Positions 35,193 through 44,797 of a DNA stretch of 64,000 nt are shown here, piece after piece. The stretch spans positions 1,736,001 through 1,800,000 of the forward strand of contig CBDBIU010000004.1 in assembly GCA_965206025.1 (NCBI GenBank), given 5' to 3'. The translations under genes and the position numbers were made by a program. Position 1 is the stretch's first letter; the number at the start of each line of letters is the position of its first letter. Source of the stretch: G963668345 sp965206025 (GTDB lineage: Bacteria; Acidobacteriota; Terriglobia; Bryobacterales; UBA6623). The notes under the pieces are model-generated. The model made no database searches, had not been told where the DNA came from, and worked only from the letters and a program-made list of their open reading frames with translations.

Positions 35193-36741
35193 TCCAATCC
35201 AAGAATGATCCTGAAAAGGGGTTGGTCGGGCGAGGGGCCGGCGCTGCGAGTGGATCTCCTTTCTGAGGGTGTTCGAGGGGGGTAAGGGGGAGGGGGAAGC
35301 GGAACTGGGTGTGGCCCGGACCAGGGACGTTGGTCGAGCTTTCCCCTCCCCCTGCCATCCATGCCGAGTCCGGGGCCGCCGGGCCCCGCCCCCTCGTGCT
35401 GGGATTTACCAACGGGAGCGGCAGCTGGCCAGCAGTTTCCGCTTGCGTTGCTGCATGTGGCGGGCGCATTCGGTATCGCTCATCCGCCGTGCTTGCTGTT
35501 CGAGATAATCGGCCGTGATGCCTTCCTTCAAGTGCTGCTGCCAGTGGTCGAGCGAGACCAGCTTTTCGTAAGGCGTGCGGTAGTCCCCGAGCCGATAGCG
35601 GCGCCGTCGCTTGCCGTTGTCCATCACCTCCACGGTGGCGAACCCGCAGGGACGGTGATAGTTCAAATAGGGGTTGAAATGGGCCGTGTAGAAGCGCTGG
35701 AACTCCGCGGCGTGGACGGCGGGGATCGGCTCGTGGCCGAGGTGCTTGCGCACGACCGCTCCGTTTTTGCCCTCCACCAAGGCGTTGTCGGTGGTGCGAT
35801 GCGCCCGCGACTTGGTGAACTCCCCGATCAGCAGCTTGTTGAGCAGCTTGGCCACCCGGCGGTTGAGAAACTCCGAGCCGTTGTCGGAGTGAAAGCCGCG
35901 GATGCGGAAGGGGAACTGGTGCAGGATGGCCTCCAAAACGGGGATCAAATGGGCTTCCGAGATGGTCTGGCAACAGCCCACCACCTGACACTGCGTCACC
36001 GTATCGACGGCATTGACGTGGTACAGCCCGGGGCGCATGGTGGTGTCGCCCTGATGCACCGTGTCGACCCGCAAGTAGCCGGGCCGCCCGCACGGGTTGG
36101 GCCGCCGCCGCTCGCCGATGGCCACCGCGCGGGAGCGCGTCCGGGTGTGATGGACGTGGTGTTCGCGATAGACCGCGGTGCGTCGCAGGTTGTAGATGTG
36201 CGAGGCCGAGAGGGAGGCCAATCGTTGCAGGCGGCCTGGCCGTAGACGTGGTGTTCGCGCCATAGGATGCGCCGCAGCGCCGGGCCCGACAGCCCTTCGT
36301 GGGCCGCATCGACGGTGGCCAACAGAGCGATATCGTCGTGTGTGTAGCGGCGCGGAAAGCGATGCCGGCGGGGCGGGGCGGGCTCGACGGCTCCGCTTTG
36401 GCGGTAGCGCCGGATCAGACGCGTGATCTGCGCCAAGCTGCGCCCGCTGATCTTGGCCACATAGCGCCGCACGACGCCTTTGTCTTTCTTCGACAGCCGC
36501 AGGTACTCGTGCGCCCGCAGGGTGCGCTCGACGAGGCCGTAGATCTGCTTGCGCTCGGCGCCGGTAAAGCTGAGGCGACCGCTGGAAGCCACAAACTCGC
36601 GCATCTCGCCCAGCGTGGGACGTTGTGCATGCTGCATGGTGATTCGCATTCACCCGCAGTGTGCCCTCTCCCGGCTGCCGTCGTTTCAGGATCATCTTGT
36701 GTTGGAAACACTCCCCCCGTTCAGGATCATCTTGCATTGGA
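35193..36741 (-). mobile_element. Decayed insertion sequence with rve transposase
   Basis: Ends are TCCAATCCAAGAATGATCCT (from 35193) and, read inward from the right, TCCAATGCAAGATGATCCTG (from 36741). A second copy of the right end motif lies inside at 36685-36708. The transposase within is frameshifted. The element separates the pseudopilin genes from acpP. The ends resemble those of IS481-type elements, but the family call is uncertain. Confidence 0.7.
35406..36649 (-). pseudogene. rve-domain transposase, frameshifted
   Basis: The N-terminal part (from 36649: GRLSFTGAERKQIYGLVERT, ISGRSLAQITRLIRRYRQSG) and the C-terminal part (VDTVHQGDTTMRPGLYHVNA, FHSDNGSEFLNRRVAKLL, TTDNALVEGKNGAVVRKHLG) lie in different frames. 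Alignment with the homologue at 56779-57777 puts the break near 36230-36238, where one base is missing. The D-D-E residues survive in the second part. The full protein would be about 415 residues. Non-functional unless frameshifting occurs. Confidence 0.8.
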
Positions 36742-36816
36742 CAACTCTGACGCTTGCACGGCGTTTCGCGCCCGGCTAGAATCAAGAATTCCCCTTAACT
36801 GTTTCCAGGAGGCTAC

Positions 36817-37065
36817 ATGGACGTCGAGCAGCAAGTGAAAGAAATTATTTGTGAACAGCTAAGCGTCGAGGAGTCCGAAGTGACCAGGGACGCTTCGTTC
36901 GTCGAAACGCTCAATGCCGATTCACTCGACATCGTGGAGCTGATCATGGGGTTCGAGGAAGGCTTCAATATCGACATCCCCGACGAGCAGGCCGAAAAGA
37001 TCAGGACGGTGGACGACGCCGTCAAATACCTGGAGACCCGCGTTAAGAAGAAGAAGAAGAAGTGA
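36817..37065 (+). CDS. acpP: Acyl carrier protein
   Basis: 82 residues, acidic, with the phosphopantetheine attachment Ser in ADSLDIVELIMGFEEGF. It carries growing acyl chains in fatty-acid synthesis. It ends in an unusual lysine run (KKKKKK). AGGAGG precedes the ATG (GGAGGCTAC). fabF follows 37 bases later. Confidence 0.97.
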   Translation: MDVEQQVKEIICEQLSVEESEVTRDASFVETLNADSLDIVELIMGFEEGFNIDIPDEQAEKIRTVDDAVKYLETRVKKKKKK

Positions 37066-37102
37066 GCGGCGCCGTGTCCGTGGGAACAGGAGGAAACTAG
37101 AA

Positions 37103-38350
37103 TTGTCGCGAAGGGTCGTCGTTACGGGAGTGGGTCTTGTGTCTCCGGTTGGGGAGGGGACGGAGGAGACGTGGCGGGCTCTTTGCGAGGGCCGGAGCGG
37201 AATCGCCCCCATCACCCTGTTCGATTCCGAGGGCTTCGCTTGTCGAATCGCCGGTGAAGTCAAGAACTTTGATCCCCTCAATTATGTGACCAAGAAAGAC
37301 CTGAAGAAGATGGGGCGGTTCATGTTCTTCGCCATCGCCGGCGCGGAGTTCGCGCTTCAAGCTTCCGGTCTTTCGATAACCCCGGACATTGCCGAGCGCG
37401 TGGGCGTCTTCATCGGCAGCGGTATCGGGGGGTTTGACGTGATCGAACGCGAGCACCGAGCGCTGCTCGAGGGCGGCCCGCGCAGAATCTCCCCCTTCTT
37501 CATCCCTGCCAGCATTGTCAACTTGGCGGCCGGGCAGGTGTCGATCCGCTGCGGCGCCAAGGGCCCGAATTCCGCAACGGCAACGGCTTGCACGACCGGG
37601 GCCCACGCGGTAGGCGACTCCTTCCGGATTATTGGCCGCGGGGAAGCGGACATCATGATCTGTGGGGGGACCGAGGCGGCTATCACGCCAATGGGCGTCG
37701 GGGGGTTCGCGGCGATGAAGGCTCTCTCCACTCGCAACGACGATCCTGAACATGCCTGCCGCCCCTGGGACGTCGACCGGGACGGCTTCGTCGTGGGCGA
37801 GGGCGCCGGGATCCTGATCCTGGAGAGCCTGGACTCGGCCGTGCGCCGCGACGCACCGATCCTCGCCGAGCTGGTCGGATACGGCATGAGCGGGGACGCG
37901 CACCACATTACATCGCCGCCCGAGGACGGCAACGGCGCATGCCGCGTGATGTTGAATGCCATTCGTGACGCCGGCGTTTCCAGCGATGTGATTGGTTATA
38001 TCAACGCACACGGAACATCGACGCCCGTCGGCGACCGCGTTGAATCCGAAAGCATCAAGAGAACGTTTGGCGAACATGCCTACAAGCTGGCTGTCAGCTC
38101 GACCAAGTCCATGACCGGGCATTTGCTCGGCGGCGCGGGGGGGATCGAGGCCGGTGTGGTCGTCTTGGCGTTGCGCGACCAGGTGGTCCCGCCGACGATC
38201 AACCACTTCAACCCGGATCCCGGGTGCGACCTTGACTTTGTCCCCAACCAGTCGCGGCCCATCGAGATCGAGTACGCGCTGACAAACTCCTTCGGTTTCG
38301 GCGGCACCAACGGCGCCTTGGTTTTCAAGCGCTACGCCAACGGCTCGTAG
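37103..38350 (+). CDS. fabF: 3-oxoacyl-ACP synthase II
   Basis: 415-residue elongating condensing enzyme. Active-site Cys in ATACTTGAHAVGDSFR, and the two His in NAHGTSTPVGDRVES and STKSMTGHLLGGAGGIE. TTG start at 37103 with AGGAGG upstream (ACAGGAGGAAAC). Forms an acpP-fabF pair. Confidence 0.96.
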   Translation: MSRRVVVTGVGLVSPVGEGTEETWRALCEGRSGIAPITLFDSEGFACRIAGEVKNFDPLNYVTKKDLKKMGRFMFFAIAGAEFALQASGLSITPDIAERVGVFIGSGIGGFDVIEREHRALLEGGPRRISPFFIPASIVNLAAGQVSIRCGAKGPNSATATACTTGAHAVGDSFRIIGRGEADIMICGGTEAAITPMGVGGFAAMKALSTRNDDPEHACRPWDVDRDGFVVGEGAGILILESLDSAVRRDAPILAELVGYGMSGDAHHITSPPEDGNGACRVMLNAIRDAGVSSDVIGYINAHGTSTPVGDRVESESIKRTFGEHAYKLAVSSTKSMTGHLLGGAGGIEAGVVVLALRDQVVPPTINHFNPDPGCDLDFVPNQSRPIEIEYALTNSFGFGGTNGALVFKRYANGS

Positions 38351-38419
38351 GCGAGAGCCCGGCGGCCATCGCTTCGAGGACATGAGGGCCGGAGGAACGG
38401 TCGCACACGTTGATTCACT

Positions 38420-39193
38420 GTGAAAACCTTCGTTTGCCTCAAGCAAGTAGCAGCCGGGGATTCGACTATCCGAGTGGACGACGATGGTCACTGGATCCGC
38501 GAGTCCGACCTCGGCTACGAAATGAATGCTCCCGACTCGTTTGCGCTCGAGGAAGCGCTGCGGATCAGAGAGGCCCACGGCGGGGAAGTGGTGGCCGTCT
38601 CTGCCGGGCCGGCGCGAACCGCCTCGACGATCCGCGAGGCGCTGGCGAAAGGCGCTGATCGCGGCCTCCTGATCGAGGATGACCGGTTTTCTCGGGCGGA
38701 TGCTTACACCACGGCGCTGGCGCTGGCGGGCGCTCTCGAAAGGGAAGAGCGGTGCGACCTGCTCCTCAGCGGGCTGCAATCCGACGATATGGGGTTCGGG
38801 CAAACCGGCGTGGTCTTGGCTGAGCTGCTCGGACTGCCGCACGCGACGATCATCGTGGAAGTCAGCGTCCAACAGGATCGCGTCCGGGTCAAGCGAGAAC
38901 TCGAAGCCGGATGGTTCCAAGACGTCGAGCTTCCGTTACCCTCGCTTTTGACTATTCAGTCCGGCATCAACAAGCCTCGCTACGCCACCTTGATGGGGAT
39001 CAAGAAGGCGAAGACCAAGCCTCTGCGGCGCTACACCCCCGGCGAGTTGGGAATCGAGCTGTCATCGAGCCAAATCATTCGCCGGCTTTACACGCCTCCG
39101 AAAGAGAAACAAACGCAGTTCTTAGAGGGCGCGGCTGACGACGTGGCGGCACGGCTCGTCGAGAAGCTGAGATTCGAGGCGCGCGTCCTATGA
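38420..39193 (+). CDS. etfB: Electron transfer flavoprotein, beta subunit
   Basis: 257 residues from GTG 38420: KTFVCLKQVAAGDSTIRVDD, NAPDSFALEEALRIREAHGG, LLLSGLQSDDMGFGQTGVVL, LPSLLTIQSGINKPRYATLM. EtfB binds AMP and pairs with EtfA to take electrons from acyl-CoA dehydrogenases and similar enzymes. Its stop overlaps the etfA start by 4 bases. Confidence 0.95.
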   Translation: MKTFVCLKQVAAGDSTIRVDDDGHWIRESDLGYEMNAPDSFALEEALRIREAHGGEVVAVSAGPARTASTIREALAKGADRGLLIEDDRFSRADAYTTALALAGALEREERCDLLLSGLQSDDMGFGQTGVVLAELLGLPHATIIVEVSVQQDRVRVKRELEAGWFQDVELPLPSLLTIQSGINKPRYATLMGIKKAKTKPLRRYTPGELGIELSSSQIIRRLYTPPKEKQTQFLEGAADDVAARLVEKLRFEARVL

Positions 39194-40176
39194 GCGTTCT
39201 GGTCGTCACCGAGCAGCAGGGCGGCAAGTGGCACAAGATGTCTTGGGAAGCGCTTGCCGGCGGCCGGGAGATTGCGGCTTCCCTCGGCGGCCAGATTCAA
39301 GCAGCGGTTCTGGGCGCCGATGTTGGGCCGCTTGCCGAGGAGTTGGCCGCGTCCCAGGTCGATGAGGTTTTCGCCGTCGAGCATGAGTTGCTCGGGCAGT
39401 ACTCGCCGGACGGCTATACCCTCGCGCTCCGGCAACTGCTCGATCAGGTCAAGCCGAACGTCGTTCTGTTTCCGCATACCTACCAAGTCCGCGACTTCGG
39501 GCCGAAGCTAGCGGCGTCACTGGGACGAGGGTTCCTCAGCGACGCGGTTGGCGCGAAGTACCAAGACGGGGAGTTGACCTTCGTGCGGCAGCTTTTTCAA
39601 GGCAAGCTGAACGCGGATGTAACCTTGAGCGGAGCCCCCCCCTTCTTTGCCTCTTTGCAGTCGGGAGCGTTTCGCGCGGACCGGCTCGAGAAGGCGGAAA
39701 CTCCGGCCGCCGTGAGACAGGTGGAGGTCACGCTAAGCGCTAATGACATACGCACCCGGCCCGGCGAGCCTTTTCGCGAATCGAAAGGAGAAGTCGACCT
39801 CTCCTCCGCCGAGATTATCGTTTCGGTAGGGCGAGGCATCAAGGACGCCGAAAGCATCCCTCTCGCCCAAGAGCTGGCCGAAGCCCTCGGCGGGGAACTC
39901 GCCGCCTCCCGGCCCATCTGCGACAACGGCTGGCTGCCCCTGGAGCGCCAGGTTGGCAGTTCCGGCCAAACCGTTTCGCCCAAACTCTACGTGGCTCTCG
40001 GCATCTCGGGCGCGATTCAGCACGTGGTCGGCATGAAGGGTTCGAAGACGATCGTCGCCGTCAATCGAGACGCGGGCGCTCCCATCTTCGAACTGGCCGA
40101 CTACGGAATCGTGGGAGATCTGTTTGAAGTGGCGCCGGCGCTGACGAAGGCTGTTCGGGCGGCCAAGGAATCGTAG
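39190..40176 (+). CDS. etfA: Electron transfer flavoprotein, alpha subunit
   Basis: 328 residues. The N-terminal domain has VLVVTEQQGGKWHKMSWEAL and PNVVLFPHTYQVRDFGPKLA. The C-terminal FAD-binding block reads SRPICDNGWLPLERQVGSSG, VSPKLYVALGISGAIQHVVG and VAVNRDAGAPIFELADYGIV. Together with EtfB it holds the FAD that shuttles electrons to the membrane partner encoded next. Confidence 0.96.
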   Translation: MSVLVVTEQQGGKWHKMSWEALAGGREIAASLGGQIQAAVLGADVGPLAEELAASQVDEVFAVEHELLGQYSPDGYTLALRQLLDQVKPNVVLFPHTYQVRDFGPKLAASLGRGFLSDAVGAKYQDGELTFVRQLFQGKLNADVTLSGAPPFFASLQSGAFRADRLEKAETPAAVRQVEVTLSANDIRTRPGEPFRESKGEVDLSSAEIIVSVGRGIKDAESIPLAQELAEALGGELAASRPICDNGWLPLERQVGSSGQTVSPKLYVALGISGAIQHVVGMKGSKTIVAVNRDAGAPIFELADYGIVGDLFEVAPALTKAVRAAKES

Positions 40177-40207
40177 CTGACGACAATCCGTGACCATCTG
40201 ACTTTTC

Positions 40208-40321
40208 TTGTTTGGATAGCGGCTCCTAACGTCGCTTGCCCGGTCCCATTGCCCCTACTTCGGCGAACGTCGATGTTAGCCCGGGTTAGCCCTTTTCTGA
40301 CCAGCCTGGCTGTCCAAACAG
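40208..40321. repeat. Inverted-end element, about 114 bp
   Basis: TTGTTTGGATAGC at 40208-40220 faces GGCTGTCCAAACAG at 40308-40321. The interior is non-coding. It may be a small mobile element remnant in the etfA-etfD gap. Confidence 0.4.
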
Positions 40322-40377
40322 ACAATAGGCTCGCTACCAGTCGTTTCGTTTACGCTATCATCCCCTGAGGCGTTTAA

Positions 40378-40428
40378 ACCGCTTTTCTCACCAGGTGGCG
40401 AGGCGAAGTGCTTGAGAAAACCGGGTTA
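40378..40428. repeat. Dispersed repeat A, truncated copy
   Basis: CCGCTTTTCTCACCAGGTGGCGAGGCGAAGTGCTTGAGAAA-like sequence joins both ends of repeat A with the middle deleted. It sits just ahead of the etfD-like gene. Confidence 0.55.
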
Positions 40429-40436
40429 AGCTCTAC

Positions 40437-42314
40437 TTGCCCCCCATGATCTCTCGTCTCGCTTTTCTGCTGGTCGTAGTCCTGAGTGTGGGGTATTTTT
40501 TCCGGGTCTTGTGGGAGCGCCTCGGACCGATGCGGACTGCCCGGCCCGGCTTGTCCGTTGATCGCCCGGGCCGGCGGCTGTGGCGGGTGTTTGCCGAGGT
40601 CGTGCTGCAAACGCGCGTCATCGGCGAGCGCCCGGTCGCGGGCTTCCTACACGCCCTGGTGATGTGGGGCTTTTTTGCCTTTGCCTGGGCCAGCGTCGAG
40701 CATCTCTCGCTGGGATTACTGGGTCTCGAGCGCGCTCAAGCGGACAAGAGCTGGTATGGGGCATTTGCCGCCGTGTGGGCGATCGCCGTCCTGGCGGGCA
40801 TCGTGGGGCTCGCCTTCCGGCGGTTCGTGCTTCATCCCCGCTCGTTGGGAGATCTATCCTTTTCATCCGGCCTCGTTGCGGTCTTGATCGTGTCGTTGAT
40901 GGTTACCTATCTGGCCGGTTGGCGCGGCGTCGAGGCGGGGACCGCGGCTTGGCGGATCAACTGGTGGCTCCACACACTGTCTTTCCTGGCGATGCTGTTC
41001 GTCATTCCGCACTCGAAGCACCTGCATCTGGTGTTGGCCCCGATTGCGATTTTCCTGCGAGCGGAGACGACGAGCGGCGTCCGAGCGTTGCGGGACGAAG
41101 ACGATAACGACTTCGGGATGCTGCGTTTCGGGGATCTCTCGGCCAAAGACATCCTGGAGATAAACACCTGCGTGGAATGCGGGCGCTGCACGGACGTCTG
41201 CCCGGCGAACACGATCGGCGGATCACTTGACCCCAAGGAAATTATCTTGCAGATGCAACGCGGGTTGCCGGCGGGCGGAGACGTGATCGCCGGCACCGCC
41301 TCACAGGTCAGCGCCGGTCAGAGCTGGATTCGCGAGGAGGACCTGTTCCAGTGCCTTTCCTGTGGCGCCTGCGAGCAAGCTTGCCCCGTCGGCATTGAGC
41401 ACGTGGGCGCTAAGATTCTCGACTTGCGGCGAGGGTTGGTCAGCGAGGGCCGCACCCACGACGACAAGCTGTCGGATTTGTTCACCGCCATGGAGCGGAC
41501 GCCGCACAATCCCTGGCGAGTGGGTCACGATGTCCGCGCCAGGCTGGTCGAGGGGGAGAAGTTCCCCCTCTTTGACGGCAGTCAGCAGTGGCTGCTTTGG
41601 CTCGGCTGCGGGAATTCCTATGACCCGCACGGGCAGGACGTCGCCAGGGCCATGAAAAAAATCCTCGAAGCGTCCCAGCTTTCCTGGGCAGTACTCGAAC
41701 GGGAAACCTGCTGCGGGGAGCCTGCCCGCCGGGCAGGCAACGAATACTTGTACATGGAGCTTTCCGAAAAAGTCATCAATGTTTTCCGTGGCAAAAAAGT
41801 GAAGAACATCGTCACCTGCTGCCCGCACTGTACACGGATGCTGGACGTCGACTACCGCCAGAATGCCGCCTATCGAGAGCTGGATATTCGCGTTTTGCAC
41901 CACAGCGAATTGATTGACGAGCTGATGCCTGATTTGGGCGTCCGGCGCGAGCATGAGACCGTGACCTACCACGACCCGTGTTATTTAGCTCGGGGAAGGG
42001 GAATTACTCGCCAGCCGCGTACTATCCTCGAGGCCTGTGGCGCGGAAGTTGTCGAGCTGCGACGCAACCGCGAGCACACGTTTTGTTGCGGGGCGGGCGG
42101 CGCGCAACTATTCATTGCCGACGACAAGGCCGAGCTGCCCGGCGGCCGCGTCAACCACAAGCGCTTTGACGAAATCATCGAGACCGGCGCCCCGAAGGTA
42201 GCCGTGGCTTGTCCCTACTGTCCGATCATGTTGAGTGACGCGGCTCAACACGCTGATCGAGAGGACATCCAGATCATAGACATCGCCGAACTCGTTGCCG
42301 GCAGGATGCAGTGA
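40437..42314 (+). CDS. EtfD-like membrane Fe-S oxidoreductase (ETF:menaquinone)
   Basis: 625 residues. About five N-terminal membrane helices (~5-235) with His residues resemble a heme-b NarI-type membrane domain. Two 4Fe-4S motifs follow (CVECGRCTDVCPA and CLSCGACEQACPV), then two cysteine-rich CCG domains of the heterodisulfide-reductase type (ETCCGEPARRAGN with CCPHC; YHDPCYLARGRG with FCCGAGGAQ and CPYC). Such proteins next to etfBA pass ETF electrons to menaquinone during beta-oxidation. Start is ATG at 40437 or 40446. Confidence 0.9.
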   Translation: MPPMISRLAFLLVVVLSVGYFFRVLWERLGPMRTARPGLSVDRPGRRLWRVFAEVVLQTRVIGERPVAGFLHALVMWGFFAFAWASVEHLSLGLLGLERAQADKSWYGAFAAVWAIAVLAGIVGLAFRRFVLHPRSLGDLSFSSGLVAVLIVSLMVTYLAGWRGVEAGTAAWRINWWLHTLSFLAMLFVIPHSKHLHLVLAPIAIFLRAETTSGVRALRDEDDNDFGMLRFGDLSAKDILEINTCVECGRCTDVCPANTIGGSLDPKEIILQMQRGLPAGGDVIAGTASQVSAGQSWIREEDLFQCLSCGACEQACPVGIEHVGAKILDLRRGLVSEGRTHDDKLSDLFTAMERTPHNPWRVGHDVRARLVEGEKFPLFDGSQQWLLWLGCGNSYDPHGQDVARAMKKILEASQLSWAVLERETCCGEPARRAGNEYLYMELSEKVINVFRGKKVKNIVTCCPHCTRMLDVDYRQNAAYRELDIRVLHHSELIDELMPDLGVRREHETVTYHDPCYLARGRGITRQPRTILEACGAEVVELRRNREHTFCCGAGGAQLFIADDKAELPGGRVNHKRFDEIIETGAPKVAVACPYCPIMLSDAAQHADREDIQIIDIAELVAGRMQ

Positions 42315-42317
42315 TTT

Positions 42318-43292
42318 CTAGTCGGAGAGATCTCCGGGTCCGCCGCCCGAGTAGGCCTCCAAGAACTCGTGACTCCTCGTGACGGCGTCGGTGACCGACA
42401 TGATGCCGCCAAAAGCCTGGTGGACCGTTACGTAGCCGGCGTATCCGATCGCGTAGAGACCTTCGAAGACGCTGTCGAAATCCACGCCGCCCGCCTCCCA
42501 AATGCCGATGTGATCAACGGGAACGCGCCCGTTGGTCCAGGTGGTTAGCATTGCTTGGCTCTCCGGGTTCAGTCGATGGTTCTGGACATATACGTTGAAG
42601 ATAGAAGCCGCCAGGCGCTCAATTGTCTCGGGCCCGTAGTTCTGCCCGGCCACCATCCAATTGGCCGGCTCGTAGATGATCCCAAAGTTCGCCCGGTCGA
42701 CAGCTCTAAGCACGCGTTCCGAGCCGGCGACGGTTTCAAACAAGCTGGCACAATGCGACTGATGGGCGAGGCGAATGTTTCTCTCGGCGGCTTCGTCCGA
42801 CGCTTTTTGCGCCCACTCGATGTCCTCATCCTTTTTCATGCAAATGCGGATCAGGTCGGCTCCGAGACTTTCAGCCAGATCGAGATAGGGAGTGATGTTG
42901 CGCAATCCGTCGGGACCGTGCTCATCATTGCGGGGCACCGCGAAGTCGCCCGTAACCATCGACACGCCCAGCCCGCCCCGGCCGATCTCCTCGGCCGCTT
43001 CCTTCACTCTTTCTCCCGCTGTATGAATCCCCAACTGGGAAGCGCGCATACACATCGCCTGGTAGCCGACCGACTTGGCCAGGGAGATCAGCTCATCAAG
43101 GGTCATCTCCGACTTTTCTTTGTTGTCGAAAGATTCGGCAACGCGAACCGAGAGTGACAACCTCATAGTGGGCTTCCGCGGCGAAAGGGCCGCGCCCGGC
43201 TCGCTCGTTGTTGAACAGCTCGCGCCCAAACCGATTGCGCTCAGCCCTATCGCGGCGTCAAGAAATTCCCTGCGGCTTGATCCATGGCTCAT
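42318..43292 (-). CDS. Tat-exported TIM-barrel (xylose isomerase-like) protein
   Basis: 324 residues from the ATG at 43292, seven bases after GGGAGG. The N-terminus HGSSRREFLDAAIGLSAIGL is a Tat signal, followed by a Cys (GASCS) that could be lipidated. The rest is a sugar phosphate isomerase/epimerase-type barrel (GYQAMCMRASQLGIHTAGER, IRLAHQSHC, IYEPANWM, DHIGIWEAGGVDFDSVFEGL). Exported proteins of this fold are frequent in Acidobacteriota and Planctomycetota; the substrate is unknown. Confidence 0.83.
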   Translation of the reverse strand: MSHGSSRREFLDAAIGLSAIGLGASCSTTSEPGAALSPRKPTMRLSLSVRVAESFDNKEKSEMTLDELISLAKSVGYQAMCMRASQLGIHTAGERVKEAAEEIGRGGLGVSMVTGDFAVPRNDEHGPDGLRNITPYLDLAESLGADLIRICMKKDEDIEWAQKASDEAAERNIRLAHQSHCASLFETVAGSERVLRAVDRANFGIIYEPANWMVAGQNYGPETIERLAASIFNVYVQNHRLNPESQAMLTTWTNGRVPVDHIGIWEAGGVDFDSVFEGLYAIGYAGYVTVHQAFGGIMSVTDAVTRSHEFLEAYSGGGPGDLSD

Positions 43293-43337
43293 CATTCGAC
43301 CTCCCGCCGCTTGCAACATATCGCGCCCTTTCCACCG

Positions 43338-43395
43338 ACGTGGCGCACGCTTCCCGGCGTGCCGTGTCGCCATTGTTGGCGACATTTTCCTGGGG
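43338..43395. repeat. Dispersed repeat C
   Basis: ACGTGGCGCACGCTTCCCGG and the hairpin TGTCGCCA-TTGT-TGGCGACA (43365-43384) recur in inverse order at 11375-11415. It lies just upstream of the Tat-exported protein gene. Confidence 0.6.
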
Positions 43396-43475
43396 TGAAC
43401 CCCGCTTATTCCCGGGGCAACCGTTGATCCAGATCTCGCCCCGATGAACAATGTGCACCGACAAGGAGGTGGATT

Positions 43476-44624
43476 TCAACCGCGGCCCTCGTCGGGCACG
43501 ATCGTCGCCTTGACCGATCGCATGGCCATGGCGCTTTCCACCGCGTCCATGATGCCCTCTTCGGTGAACGGGAAGCAGGTTTGGATGCGGCCCCAAGGGT
43601 AGCGGTCGCGAGCGCGATCGAGCATGTCGATGGCTAGCGGGATGTCGTTGGCCGTGAACGCCCAGCTGCCCAGCAGATTGATGTCTTTAGTACAGAAGCG
43701 GTGCCAGTTGGTCTCGATCGCGCCCGCGTCGGTGAATTGGCCCATCTCGACATAGGTGCCTCCGTCGCGGAGCATCTCAATCCCCTCCGGGCCGGCCGAG
43801 GGATGCCCGCTGCAGTCGAGTACGAGGTCAGCGCCGTATCCGCCGACGATCCGGCGCACGGCGTCGATCCGCGCCTGTGGCGTTTTTTCACTTTCGAGAC
43901 AGACCGTGGCTTCGGCGCCGAACTCACGGCACAAAGCCAGCCGGGGCTGTTCCGGCGCGCCGACGACGATCACCCGCCCCGCTCCCATCTCCTTGGCGGC
44001 GACGATCGCCAACACGCCGATGGGACCCGAACCTTGGATGACGACCGTGTCGCCGGCCCGAAAGCCTCCCGCCCCGGCAGCTCGATTCAACGCTCGAATA
44101 CACGAGGTAAGAGGCTCCGAGAGCGAACCGAGCATCAAGCTCATGTCATCGGGCAAGCGGTAGATCTTCGTGGCCGGGAGCATGTCGAGGTCGACGTACA
44201 CCATCTCCGCCCAGCCGCCCCACAGATGCGGGGGTTTCTCGAATGCCAGGTAACGGCCGTAATACGTGGGATTGAGACACTTGTTGGCGTTTGCCGGGTA
44301 GTGCACGCAGTAGTCACACTCGCCGCACGGCATCAGCGGCGGCAACATCACCTTGCTGCCCACCGCAAGCGGTCGGCCCATGAAATCCGCCTCCAGGGCG
44401 GGACCTTTTTCCACGATCACGCCGGCCAACTCATGGCCCAGGGTGAACGGCCAAGGCAGGGGTTTCGGCCAGTGCCCCCGTAGGATATGTAGGTCGGTTC
44501 CACATACGCCGCATACGCCGATCCGGATGAGGGCAGCCTTGTCGGGTACCTTCGGCCTCGGCACCTCTTGCATCTTGGCCCTGGTGCCGGGCCCGTCAAA
44601 GGTTGATACGCGTATCGTGCTCAT
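43476..44624 (-). CDS. Zinc-dependent medium-chain alcohol dehydrogenase
   Basis: 382 residues from ATG 44624. Catalytic zinc ligands: Cys in GVCGVCGTDLH and Glu in LGHELAG. Structural zinc lobe: CGECDYCVHYPANANKC. NAD(P)-binding GSGPIGVLAIVAAKEMGAGR. Closest in form to sorbitol/threonine dehydrogenase-like enzymes; substrate not predictable. A longer frame to 44678 has poor composition. Confidence 0.9.
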   Translation of the reverse strand: MSTIRVSTFDGPGTRAKMQEVPRPKVPDKAALIRIGVCGVCGTDLHILRGHWPKPLPWPFTLGHELAGVIVEKGPALEADFMGRPLAVGSKVMLPPLMPCGECDYCVHYPANANKCLNPTYYGRYLAFEKPPHLWGGWAEMVYVDLDMLPATKIYRLPDDMSLMLGSLSEPLTSCIRALNRAAGAGGFRAGDTVVIQGSGPIGVLAIVAAKEMGAGRVIVVGAPEQPRLALCREFGAEATVCLESEKTPQARIDAVRRIVGGYGADLVLDCSGHPSAGPEGIEMLRDGGTYVEMGQFTDAGAIETNWHRFCTKDINLLGSWAFTANDIPLAIDMLDRARDRYPWGRIQTCFPFTEEGIMDAVESAMAMRSVKATIVPDEGRG

Positions 44625-44797
44625 CCGTCTCTCGCACAAGTGAGTATCCCACAGATGGTCCGCGCGGCTTCCCCGCAAGTGCCCCCCCCTTTAGCCGGTT
44701 CCTTGCTTGGCGGACGTGGCGCACGCCTCCCGCAAGAACGCGTGCGGCCGGAAGAGAAAAAGGGCTTGCATCCAGGCGCTAGCCGCGGACACCCCTT

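Noticed and set aside
34753..36309. A 518-codon minus-strand frame crossing the pseudopilin gene and the decayed IS
   Set aside because: It spans an element boundary and is out of frame with the recognisable transposase pieces.
37097..38920. A 607-codon minus-strand frame over fabF and etfB
   Set aside because: Antisense shadow of two well-conserved genes.
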